Source: Cloacibacillus sp. (GTDB lineage: Bacteria; Synergistota; Synergistia; Synergistales; Synergistaceae). Taken from it: a stretch of DNA of 64,000 bases. The DNA lies in NCBI RefSeq assembly GCF_020860125.1, contig NZ_JAJBUX010000040.1, positions 27,763-91,762 on the forward strand, given 5' to 3'. Numbering within the stretch: position 1 is the stretch's first letter; each line of letters opens with the position of its first letter. The position numbers were made by a program, and so were the translations under genes. The notes beneath the pieces are model-generated. The model did no database searches. It was given only the letters and a program-made list of their open reading frames with translations, and was not told the origin of the DNA. Below, piece by piece: positions 26,622 to 34,609 of this stretch.

Positions 26622-27815
26622 TTATTTCATAAGGCGGGCGCGTCTGCCTGCTTCGAGAGCGGCGAGCGCGGCCTGCGGATCTTTCATCTTGCTGAGGAAG
26701 ATCATCGCGGCGATGATGTAGGGTTTGAAGCTGGCCTCTTTATAGAGCGGCACGCGGTAACGGTCAAATACCGAGCCTGCCACTTCGCCCTCTTTGCAGC
26801 TTACGCCGGTGATGTCGGCGGGCAGGCAGTGGAGGTAGAGCGCCTTGCCGTTCCTGGTCTTCTTCATCATCTCTTCGGTGCATTCCCAGTCCTTATGGTT
26901 CGCGTTCTGCGTGAGGAGCTCTTTTTCGAGAGTCTTGATGCCGTCGAAATCCCCCGCTCCGTAGAGGTTGGTGCGCTTCTCCATCGCCTTGAAGGGCGCC
27001 CAGCTCTTGGGATAGACGATGTCCGCGCCTTCAAAGGCCTCGGCCATGTTGTTGGTCTTGCGGAACGAACCGCCGGAGGCCGCGGCGTTTTTCTTCGCCA
27101 CCTCTTCGACATCCTCCATCACTTCGTATCCCTCGGGATGGGCGAGAACAACCTCCATGCCGAAGCGCGTCATCAGGCCGATGACTCCCTGGGGCACTGA
27201 GAGCGGCTTGCCGTATGACGGCGAATAGGCCCAGGTCATCGCGACCTTCTTGCCCTTAAGGTTCTCTACGCCGCCCATTTCGTGGATGACGTGGAGCGTG
27301 TCGGCCATCGTCTGTGTCGGATGGTCGATGTCGCACTGCAGGTTGACGAGCGTCGGGCGCTGTTCAAGGATACCGTCCTCGAAGCCCTCTTTGACGGCGT
27401 TGACGATCTGGTGCATGTAGGCGTTGCCCTTGTCGATGTACATATCGTCGCGGATGCCGATGACGTCGGCCATGAAGGAGATCATGTTCGCCGTTTCGCG
27501 GACCATCTCACCGTGCACCACCTGTGATTTTCCTTCGTCGAGATCCTGCACCTTGAGACCGAGGAGGTTGGAGGCCGAGGCGAAGGAGAAACGGGTGCGC
27601 GTCGAGTTGTCGCGGAAGAGCGAAATAGCGAGGCCGCTGTCGAATATGCGTGACGAGACGTTATTCTCGCGGAGCGTGCGCAGCGCGTCGGCCACCGTGA
27701 AGACCGCGTCGAGTTCGTCGCGCGTCTTTTCCCAGGTGAGGAAGAAGTCGTTATTGTACATATCGCCAAAATTCAGATTGTTCAGTGCGCCGATGTATTT
27801 TTCCATAAGTGACAT
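26622..27815 (-). CDS. ygeW: Knotted carbamoyltransferase YgeW
   Basis: A 397-aa protein of the aspartate/ornithine carbamoyltransferase fold. The carbamoyl-phosphate site S-T-R-T-R is present (DNSTRTRFSF, about residue 70), as are HCLPAD near the C-terminus and the MTWAYSPSYGKPLSVPQG segment of the YgeW family. The natural acceptor of YgeW is uncertain; in the purine/urate pathway it is thought to handle a carbamoylated intermediate upstream of diaminopropionate. ATG follows AGGAGG by 8 nt. It is the last gene of the minus-strand dpaL-ygeY-ygeW unit and ends at a strong terminator. Confidence 0.93.
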   Translation of the reverse strand: MSLMEKYIGALNNLNFGDMYNNDFFLTWEKTRDELDAVFTVADALRTLRENNVSSRIFDSGLAISLFRDNSTRTRFSFASASNLLGLKVQDLDEGKSQVVHGEMVRETANMISFMADVIGIRDDMYIDKGNAYMHQIVNAVKEGFEDGILEQRPTLVNLQCDIDHPTQTMADTLHVIHEMGGVENLKGKKVAMTWAYSPSYGKPLSVPQGVIGLMTRFGMEVVLAHPEGYEVMEDVEEVAKKNAAASGGSFRKTNNMAEAFEGADIVYPKSWAPFKAMEKRTNLYGAGDFDGIKTLEKELLTQNANHKDWECTEEMMKKTRNGKALYLHCLPADITGVSCKEGEVAGSVFDRYRVPLYKEASFKPYIIAAMIFLSKMKDPQAALAALEAGRRARLMK

Positions 27816-27878
27816 TTTATTATCCTCCTAATTTTATATAGACATAAAATTCGTGTTCGTACCTAAGCGGTCATTCTG

Positions 27879-29189
27879 TTACTTGCAGTACAGCGTCGGC
27901 AGGGCGGCGTATACGGCGGCGCAGGTGACGAGGTCCTGCTTCCAGGTCTTCTCGTTAGGGGCGTGGGCCTGCGCCTCGGCTCCGGGGCCGAAACCGATGC
28001 AGGGAATGCCGTTGCGTCCCATTATGGAGACGCCGTTCGTGGAGAAGGTCCATTTGTCCGTCAGCGGGCGCGCCCTCCTCATCTCGACGGTCTCTTCCGT
28101 GCCGATACGGGCGCTGCCGTAAAGGTTTTTATAGGCCTCTTCCAGAGCTTTGGTGACCTTGTGATCCTCTGGGATGACCCAGGTGGGGAAGTAGCATTCG
28201 ATGGGGTAGACCAGCCCTTTGTAAGAGGGGCGTGAATACTCGTACATGGAGACGACCACGTCGTCGCCGTACTTTTTCACTGCGGGAAGCGCGCGGATCT
28301 CGTCAAGGCAGCTCTCCCACGTCTCGCCCACGGTCATGCGGCGGTCGAGGGAGACGGCGCACGAGTCGGCGACGGCGCAGCGGCTCGGTGAGGTGAAGAA
28401 TATCTCTGATACCGTGACTGTACCGCGGCCAAGGAAGTTCGCCTCGCGCCATTCGGGGTTGTACTTCTCGTCAAGCATCTTTACAAGGCCCTTCACGGCT
28501 TTGTCGTCGGCGGCGTCGTTCTCGTTCAGGGCGCGTACGTCCTGAAGGATGTCGGACATCTTATATATCGCGTTATCGCCGCGCTCGGGGGCCGAACCAT
28601 GGCAGGAGACGCCCTTGACGTCGATGCGTATCTCCATGCGGCCGCGCTGCCCGCGGTAGATTCCGCCGTCGGTCGGCTCGGTGGAGACGACGAACTCCGG
28701 ACGGACCTTGTCCTCGTTGATTATATACTGCCAGCAGAGGCCGTCGCAGTCCTCTTCCTGTACCGTTCCCGTGACGACCACCCTGTACTTGTCGGAGAGC
28801 AGGCCGAGGTCCTTCATGACCTTCGCGCCGTAGACCGCGGAGACGATGCCGCCGAGCTGGTCGCTGGTGCCGCGTCCGCCGATCTCCGTCTCGCTCTCGT
28901 ATCCCTCGTAGGGATCAAAATTCCAGTTGGAAAGCTTTCCCAGCCCCACGGTGTCTATATGGGCGTCGTAGCCGATGAGCGTCTTGCCGCTGCCCATGTA
29001 GCCGAGAACGTTGCCCATCGGGTCGATCTCCACCTTGTCAAATCCGACCTTTTCCATCTCCTGCGCGATGCGGTTGATTACGCCCTCTTCGCCGCAGCTT
29101 TCGCCGGGGATCGCTACGAGGTCGCGTAAAAATCTTGTCATATCCGCCTTGTAACTCTCTGATGCCTCTTTGATCGCCTTGAAATCCAT
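27879..29189 (-). CDS. ygeY: YgeY-type selenium metabolism hydrolase (M20 metallopeptidase family)
   Basis: The 436-aa product starts at the ATG at 29189, after GGAGGG with 7-nt spacing. M20 metal-site motifs: IGYDAHIDTVGLG, GRGTSDQLGG, TVQEEDCDG (catalytic Glu pair) and CHGSAPERGDN. The SLDRRMTVGETWESCL segment and length match the YgeY family, genomically linked to selenium-dependent molybdenum hydroxylases. It is proposed to hydrolyse an amide or carbamoyl bond in the purine breakdown route. It sits 42 bp after dpaL and 63 bp before ygeW. Confidence 0.92.
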   Translation of the reverse strand: MDFKAIKEASESYKADMTRFLRDLVAIPGESCGEEGVINRIAQEMEKVGFDKVEIDPMGNVLGYMGSGKTLIGYDAHIDTVGLGKLSNWNFDPYEGYESETEIGGRGTSDQLGGIVSAVYGAKVMKDLGLLSDKYRVVVTGTVQEEDCDGLCWQYIINEDKVRPEFVVSTEPTDGGIYRGQRGRMEIRIDVKGVSCHGSAPERGDNAIYKMSDILQDVRALNENDAADDKAVKGLVKMLDEKYNPEWREANFLGRGTVTVSEIFFTSPSRCAVADSCAVSLDRRMTVGETWESCLDEIRALPAVKKYGDDVVVSMYEYSRPSYKGLVYPIECYFPTWVIPEDHKVTKALEEAYKNLYGSARIGTEETVEMRRARPLTDKWTFSTNGVSIMGRNGIPCIGFGPGAEAQAHAPNEKTWKQDLVTCAAVYAALPTLYCK

Positions 29190-29231
29190 AACTGTTCCCT
29201 CCGTCTTCAAATCTTTATATTTTTTTAATAC

Positions 29232-30446
29232 TTAAAGCTCTTTGGCGCAGGCGCCGTCCCAGACAACGCGGTGGTAATTTTCCGGATCGGTGTCTCCCTC
29301 GGTGGAGAAGAGGAGTATCCGTGATTTTTCATTGATGCCGAGCCGTTCGCGAAGCGGCGCGAGGCTCTCGTCCGTCATCAGCGAGTAGAGGAAGCCCGCG
29401 GGCGCCGCTCCCGATTCGCCCGATACTACGCGGGGATCTCCCGCCAGCGGCGCGCCGAGTACGCGCATGCCGTTGGCCGCCACCCAGTCGGGGACTGAGA
29501 CAAAGGCCGCGACCTTATCTTTCAGTATCTGCCACGAGGAGGTGTTGGGTTCACCGCAGGCAAGGCCGGCCATGATAGTCTGCATGTCGCCGTCGACGAT
29601 GCGGATGCCGCCGTCTCCCGCGCAGGCCGATTTATAGAGGCAGTCCGCCTGGTCCGATTCCACCACCACGAAGGTGGGGGGATTTTCGGGATATCTGTTT
29701 GCGAAGTAACCCACGACCGCGCCCGCCAGCGAGCCTACGCCGGCCTGGACGAATACGTGGCTCGGAGCCTCTTTCGCCGCCTCCGAGAACTGCTGGTCGG
29801 CCTCCATCGCCATCGTGCCGTAACCCTGCATGATCCAGGCGGGAATCTCCTCGTAGCCCTCCCAGGCGGTGTCCTGGACGATCACGCCGCCGTGCGTTTC
29901 GCCCGCCGCCTTCGCCGCCTTGCGTACGCAGTCGTCGTAATTGAATTCCTCGATCGTCGTCACCGCGCCCTCTTTGCGAATATTGTCGAAACGCGCCTTC
30001 TGCGAGCCCTTCGGCATCATGATCACCGATTTCTGTCCCAGCTTGTTGGCCGCCCAGGCGACGCCGCGCCCGTGGTTGCCGTCGGTGGCGCTGAAGAAGG
30101 TGATATCGCCGGTCTCCTTTTTGAGTTCGGGGGAGGTGAGCACGTCGTAGGTAAGCTCCTCTATCGGACGTCCGGTCAGCTTTGAAATGTAGCGCGCCAT
30201 CGCGAATGAGCCGCCGAGCACCTTAAAGGCGTTGAGCCCGAACCGGTAGGATTCGTCTTTGATAAAGAGGTCCTTAATCCCGTAAAACTTCGCGAGCTCT
30301 TTCAGCTCCGCCAGCGGCGTCACCTTATACTGCGGAAAGCTTTCATGGAAGGCGCGCGCGGCCTTCACATTGCAAAGAGCCATTATTTCGAGCTCTTTGT
30401 CCTCTGTCTTGGGCATCTTGTTCTCGATCCACTTGATACTATTCAT
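29232..30446 (-). CDS. dpaL: Diaminopropionate ammonia-lyase
   Basis: A 404-aa fold-type II PLP enzyme that converts 2,3-diaminopropionate to pyruvate and two ammonia (also called YgeX). The PLP lysine is Lys75 in the family motif RFGLNAFKVLGGS. ATDGNHGRGVAWAA binds the substrate carboxylate, and the Gly loop QAGVGSLAGAVVGYF binds the PLP phosphate. ATG follows GGAGGAG. It is 25 bp downstream of the PAS/HTH regulator and heads the enzymatic part of the operon. In gut bacteria ygeX is among the genes linked to anaerobic urate degradation. Confidence 0.95.
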   Translation of the reverse strand: MNSIKWIENKMPKTEDKELEIMALCNVKAARAFHESFPQYKVTPLAELKELAKFYGIKDLFIKDESYRFGLNAFKVLGGSFAMARYISKLTGRPIEELTYDVLTSPELKKETGDITFFSATDGNHGRGVAWAANKLGQKSVIMMPKGSQKARFDNIRKEGAVTTIEEFNYDDCVRKAAKAAGETHGGVIVQDTAWEGYEEIPAWIMQGYGTMAMEADQQFSEAAKEAPSHVFVQAGVGSLAGAVVGYFANRYPENPPTFVVVESDQADCLYKSACAGDGGIRIVDGDMQTIMAGLACGEPNTSSWQILKDKVAAFVSVPDWVAANGMRVLGAPLAGDPRVVSGESGAAPAGFLYSLMTDESLAPLRERLGINEKSRILLFSTEGDTDPENYHRVVWDGACAKEL

Positions 30447-30471
30447 ATCAGCCGCTCCTCCGTAAGATAAA

Positions 30472-31116
30472 TTAACTTTCTGTATCTGTAGAGTCTATAT
30501 AGTTGTAAAGTGTAAATTTTGAAATCTTGAATAATTTGCAGACGCGGTCCCCTGATTTCAGTATCTGGAAGGCGCCGTTATTTTTGAGGTACTGGACCGC
30601 CTTTATCTTGTCGGCCTTCTTCATCATCGGCACCGGCTTCCCGACGTGGCGCACGGCGTTGTCGATCAGCTCGTCGAGCAGCTCGTTGACGTTCTGCGGG
30701 ATACGCTCCGGCTCTTCGCTCTGCGGCGCGACGTGCAGGAAACTCTTCATTGTGGACTCGGCCATCGCGAACTTGGTGATGTCGTAGTTCACGCAAAAAA
30801 TTCCCACCGGTTTTCCCTCGTCGTTTTTTATATATATAGAAGAAGATTTTATCAGCCGTCCGTCGGAGGTCTTTGTGAGATAATCGTAATGGTCCTCAAG
30901 CTTCTCGGCGGGAGCCTTGAGCGACTCAAGGACTATATGCGACGGTCCGCCGCCGACCTCGCGGTGGGTCACGTGTCCGTTCTCGATGGCGATGATGGTA
31001 TTATCCTTATTCTCCGACTCAAGGTCATGGATGACGATCTCGCAGTCTTCGCCGAACTGGGCGGCGAGCCCCTTTGCGAGTCGTTTCATGAAGTCTACGG
31101 CTGCTATATCCTGCAT
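30472..31116 (-). CDS. PAS_6 / HTH_22 transcriptional regulator (YheO/DauR family)
   Basis: A 214-aa regulator. The N-terminal YheO-like PAS domain contains FGEDCEIVIHDLE and KPVGIFCVNYDIT; the C-terminal HTH_22 region ends FKISKFTLYNYID. Related regulators such as DauR respond to amino-acid-like ligands. It is the first gene on the minus strand before dpaL, ygeY and ygeW and is divergent from ygfK, so it probably controls both operons of the purine/selenium cluster. No strong ribosome site precedes the ATG. Confidence 0.88.
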   Translation of the reverse strand: MQDIAAVDFMKRLAKGLAAQFGEDCEIVIHDLESENKDNTIIAIENGHVTHREVGGGPSHIVLESLKAPAEKLEDHYDYLTKTSDGRLIKSSSIYIKNDEGKPVGIFCVNYDITKFAMAESTMKSFLHVAPQSEEPERIPQNVNELLDELIDNAVRHVGKPVPMMKKADKIKAVQYLKNNGAFQILKSGDRVCKLFKISKFTLYNYIDSTDTES

Positions 31117-31416
31117 GTAATCATCTACTTTCGAGTTGACCTAATTTTTACAATTGCCTCTGTCGTTTGTATGTATTGAATATATCACAATAATTTCCGT
31201 AGTCAAGAGTTTTTCTAAAAAATTTTTTGAAAATCTAAAAAAAATTTTGACGAATCTATTGCTTTTCATTTTATATGTGTTAGAATCAGGTTAAACAGAT
31301 CGAAGCACAAAATAATAATGACAGGTTTATGTCGTTTTACATAACATAAAATGCTGATATCTAAAAAATTTTTATATGTTAGCGTCAATACAATCATATT
31401 ACAGGAGGTTTCTGGC
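31117..31416. other. Divergent control region between the PAS/HTH regulator and ygfK
   Basis: A 300-bp A+T-rich gap with long A and T runs. It holds a good minus-strand promoter (listed separately). On the plus strand, TTGCTT, a 16-nt spacer and TAGAAT (31260-31287) could serve ygfK. The open frame running from 31351 into ygfK lacks its own ribosome site and is not considered coding. Confidence 0.5.
31179..31206 (-). promoter_or_regulatory. Sigma70-type promoter of the regulator-dpaL-ygeY-ygeW operon
   Basis: On the minus strand, TTGACT (31206-31201), a 16-nt spacer and TATATT (31184-31179) lie about 65 bp upstream of the regulator ATG. Confidence 0.6.
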
Positions 31417-34400
31417 ATGAGCGACCGAATGACTCCCATTCCCTTTGGGATATTAATGAAGTGGATTCTCGAAGATATGAAGAAGGACAAAGGCCTCTTT
31501 GGCGTACGCTTCCCCTACAAGGCGGATAACGCGGCGCTGAGTTTTCTCGGAGAGAAGATCGAAACGCCCTTCGGACCAGCGGCGGGGCCGCACACCCAGC
31601 TGGCGCAGAATATCGTCGCCGCCTATTTCGCCGGATCGCGCTTTTTTGAATTGAAGACCGTGCAGACGCTCGACGGGGAAGATCTGCCCGTTGAAAAGCC
31701 CTGTATCGACGCGCGCGACGAATGCTACAACGTCGAATGGTCCACAGAGCTGCGTGTGCCACAGGCGCTCGGCGAATATATAAAAGCATGGTACATCCTG
31801 AAGCTGGTCTCAAAGGAATTTTCACTCGGCGCTCCCGACGGCTTCATGTTCAATATGAGCGTCGGATACGACCTCGACGGCATTAAATCAGAAAAGATAG
31901 ATTCATTTATAGAGGGTCTCAAGGACGCGCGTAAAACGGAGGTCTGGAGGGACTGCGAGGCCTGGACGCTCGCGAACCTGAAAGATTTTAAGAATATCGA
32001 CGAAAGCTATGTCAAAGCCATCTCCCCTGCCGTCTGCGGTTCTATAACCCTTTCAACGCTGCACGGCTGCCCGCCGCAGGAGATAGAGCGCATAGCCTCT
32101 TATCTTTTAGACGAGAAAAAGCTCAATACCTTCATTAAGTGCAACCCGACGCTTCTCGGATATGAATATGCCCGCATGAAGATGGACGAACTCGGCTTTT
32201 CCTACATGAAGTTCGACGACCACCATTTCCTTGACGATCTGCAGTACGCGGACGCGGTGCCAATGATAAGGCGTCTCTCGGAAAAGGCGGCCTCGAACGG
32301 TCTTGGATTCGGCGTGAAGCTGACGAACACCTTCCCGGTGGACAATCCCAATGACGTAATGGTTGGCGGCGAGATGTACATGTCCGGGCGCGCGCTCTTC
32401 CCGCTGACGCTCGAGGTGGCGCGCCGCCTTTCTGAGGATTTCGGCGGCGCGCTGCGTATATCGTGGTCCGGCGGCGCCGACGCGGAGAACATCGCGGAAC
32501 TCTACGGCGCCGGTATCTGGCCGGTGACGGTCGCGACCACGCTTTTGAAGCCGGGCGGCTACCAGAGGGTGAAGCAGCTCGCCGACGAGTATGCCGCGCG
32601 CGGCTGCGAACCCTTCCGCGGTGTGGACAACGAAAAGATAGTGAGGCTCTCCGCGCGGGCGTCGCTCAATAAAAAGTATCGGAAACCGGCGAAGGCCGCC
32701 CCGAACAGGAAGATAGACAGAGCCGTTCCCCTGACCGACTGCTTCATCGCGCCCTGTGAAGAGGGCTGTCCCATAAAACAGGACGTACCGGAATATATCA
32801 GGCTCGCGGGAGAGGAGCGTTACGGCGAGGCGCTTGCCGTGATCCTCGACAAAAACCCGCTGCCCTTTATCACGGGCACGATTTGCAGCCACCGCTGCAT
32901 GAGCCGCTGCACGCGCAGCTTCTATGACGAGTCGGTGGAGATACGCTCCGTCAAGCTGCTCTGCGCGGAAAAGGGTTTTTCCGAGGTTATGAAAGCGCTT
33001 CCGCGCCCTGCTGCGCGGAGCGGCGCGAGGGCCGCGGTCATCGGCGGCGGTCCGGCGGGAATGGCGGCGGCCTACTTCCTTGGGCGCAGCGGCATCAAGG
33101 CGACCGTCTTTGAGAAGAGCCCCCTGTTCGGCGGCGTCGTCAGCCGCATCATCCCAGATTTCCGTATCGGCGCGGAGGCGGTGTCCAAGGATATGGAAAT
33201 TGTCTCCGCCTATGGGGCGGAATTCGTCGCGAACGCCCCGCGCCGCAGCGTTGCGGAACTAAAAGAGGCCGGTTTCAAATATGTGATAATAGCCAACGGC
33301 GCCTGGAAACATGGAAAGTTGGAGCTTAAAGAGGGGGAGACGACCGACGTCTTCGATTTCCTCGAGAGATATAAAAAGGGTGAGTGCGTGGAACTGGGAG
33401 AATATGTGGCCGTCATCGGCGGCGGCAACACGGCGATGGACGCCGCGCGCGCCGCGAAGCGGGTTCCCGGCGTGCAGAGGGTGAGCCTCATCTACCGCCG
33501 CACCAAGGCCTATATGCCGGCGGACCTTGAAGAGCTTGAACTGGCGCTGAAAGAGGGCGTCGTCTTCCGCGAACTGCTTGCGCCGAAGGCCTTCCGCGAT
33601 GGCACGCTCCTCTGTGTGCGCATGACACTGGGCGAGCCCGACGCCTCGGGACGCCGCCGCCCCGTAGAGACCGATGAGGCCGTCGAGATACCGGCTGATA
33701 CGGTTATCACGGCGGTCGGCGAAGAGGTGGAGAGCGAATTCTTCACGGACAACGGATTAGCCGTAGACGCCAGAGGCCGCGTTGTGTGCGGGGGCGATAT
33801 GTCGGCGAGCGCCGCCCCCTGTTCGCCTTGGCGAACAATAGAAAATTCCACAGGGGGCAAGCCTGCGGATGCGTTTACCGCGAGCGCCGCCCCCTGTTCG
33901 CCTTGGCGAACAATAGAAAATTCCGCAGGGGGCAAGCCTGCGGATGCGTTTACCGCGAGTGCGGACAACGTATATGTCATCGGAGACGCGCGCCGCGACC
34001 CCGCGACAGTGGTCGAGGCTATCGCCGACGCGAGGGCGGCTGCCGACGCGATCGCCGCTGCCGAGGGGCTCGCAGCCGGCGGAACGGCACACACCGACAG
34101 CGGCAGCGCCGAGACGGCCATCGTCAAGAAGGGGATCATCGCCGCTCCCAAAGAGTCCCGTGAAGAGGCAAAACGCTGCCTTGAGTGTTCCACCGTCTGC
34201 GAAAACTGCGCGGACGTATGTCCGAACCGCGCCAACGCGGTGGTGACGGACGCGGCGGGCCGCCCCCAGATAATACATCTGGATCTTATGTGCAACGAAT
34301 GCGGCAACTGCGAGACCTTCTGCCCCTGGAAGAGCGCTCCCTATAAGGATAAGTTTACCTACTTCGCCAACGAGCGGGACTTCGCCGACAGCGCGAATTC

Positions 34401-34569
34401 CGGCTACGCGGCGGCTGCGGAGGGCTATCTGGTGCGTTTGAATGGGACCGTATACCGCGGCGGCAGAGAGGAACTTGCAGAAAAACTGCCCGCAGAGGTG
34501 TTATCGCTGATCTCTGCCGCAGAGGAGCAGCTTTGCCTGACATCTTTTCACGGAATAGAGAAGGAATAG
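31417..34569 (+). CDS. ygfK: YgfK, putative selenate reductase / oxidoreductase subunit with in-frame repeat insert
   Basis: The 1050-aa product starts at the ATG at 31417, which follows AGGAGG. Residues 1-420 are a dihydroorotate-dehydrogenase-like TIM-barrel region (MTPIPFGILMKWILEDMK). The middle is a GltD-like module with a cysteine-rich segment (CEEGCPIKQDVPEYI), an FAD site (VIGGGPAGMAAAYFLG, about 540) and an NAD(P) site (VIGGGNTAMDAARAA, about 665). The C-terminus carries CLECSTVCENCADVC and CNECGNCETFC, iron-sulfur type. YgfK is needed for urate use in some gut bacteria and is linked to selenium-dependent hydroxylases. Residues 797-846 are two copies of a 25-residue repeat inserted just before the DNVYVIGD flavin motif; see the repeat entry. 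Confidence 0.93.
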   Translation: MSDRMTPIPFGILMKWILEDMKKDKGLFGVRFPYKADNAALSFLGEKIETPFGPAAGPHTQLAQNIVAAYFAGSRFFELKTVQTLDGEDLPVEKPCIDARDECYNVEWSTELRVPQALGEYIKAWYILKLVSKEFSLGAPDGFMFNMSVGYDLDGIKSEKIDSFIEGLKDARKTEVWRDCEAWTLANLKDFKNIDESYVKAISPAVCGSITLSTLHGCPPQEIERIASYLLDEKKLNTFIKCNPTLLGYEYARMKMDELGFSYMKFDDHHFLDDLQYADAVPMIRRLSEKAASNGLGFGVKLTNTFPVDNPNDVMVGGEMYMSGRALFPLTLEVARRLSEDFGGALRISWSGGADAENIAELYGAGIWPVTVATTLLKPGGYQRVKQLADEYAARGCEPFRGVDNEKIVRLSARASLNKKYRKPAKAAPNRKIDRAVPLTDCFIAPCEEGCPIKQDVPEYIRLAGEERYGEALAVILDKNPLPFITGTICSHRCMSRCTRSFYDESVEIRSVKLLCAEKGFSEVMKALPRPAARSGARAAVIGGGPAGMAAAYFLGRSGIKATVFEKSPLFGGVVSRIIPDFRIGAEAVSKDMEIVSAYGAEFVANAPRRSVAELKEAGFKYVIIANGAWKHGKLELKEGETTDVFDFLERYKKGECVELGEYVAVIGGGNTAMDAARAAKRVPGVQRVSLIYRRTKAYMPADLEELELALKEGVVFRELLAPKAFRDGTLLCVRMTLGEPDASGRRRPVETDEAVEIPADTVITAVGEEVESEFFTDNGLAVDARGRVVCGGDMSASAAPCSPWRTIENSTGGKPADAFTASAAPCSPWRTIENSAGGKPADAFTASADNVYVIGDARRDPATVVEAIADARAAADAIAAAEGLAAGGTAHTDSGSAETAIVKKGIIAAPKESREEAKRCLECSTVCENCADVCPNRANAVVTDAAGRPQIIHLDLMCNECGNCETFCPWKSAPYKDKFTYFANERDFADSANSGYAAAAEGYLVRLNGTVYRGGREELAEKLPAEVLSLISAAEEQLCLTSFHGIEKE
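33805..33954 (+). repeat. 75-bp palindromic element, two tandem copies, in frame inside ygfK
   Basis: Copy 1 is 33805-33879 and copy 2 is 33880-33954; they differ at one base (A33850 versus G33925, Thr versus Ala). Each copy contains nested palindromes: GTTCGCC/GGCGAAC (33821-33836 in copy 1) inside GCCCCCTG/CAGGGGGC (33814-33821 and 33851-33858). Each adds 25 codons with no stop, giving ASAAPCSPWRTIEN followed by GGKPADAFT. The partial sequence gcgag recurs after copy 2, so the unit could have spread by slippage or by insertion with a short target duplication. The insertion interrupts the segment before the conserved flavin motif and is not expected in the family. Confidence 0.93.
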
Positions 34570-34609
34570 AAAATTTTCACCCTGACTGCTGAGAAAAGGG
34601 GAAGATAAA

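Noticed and set aside
31351..31416. N-terminal extension of YgfK
   Set aside because: No ribosome site at the upstream start; a consensus AGGAGG precedes the ATG at 31417, which matches the family N-terminus.
33805..33954. Insertion-sequence remnant in ygfK
   Set aside because: No transposase fragment or terminal inverted repeats of IS type; the unit is short, palindromic and in frame.
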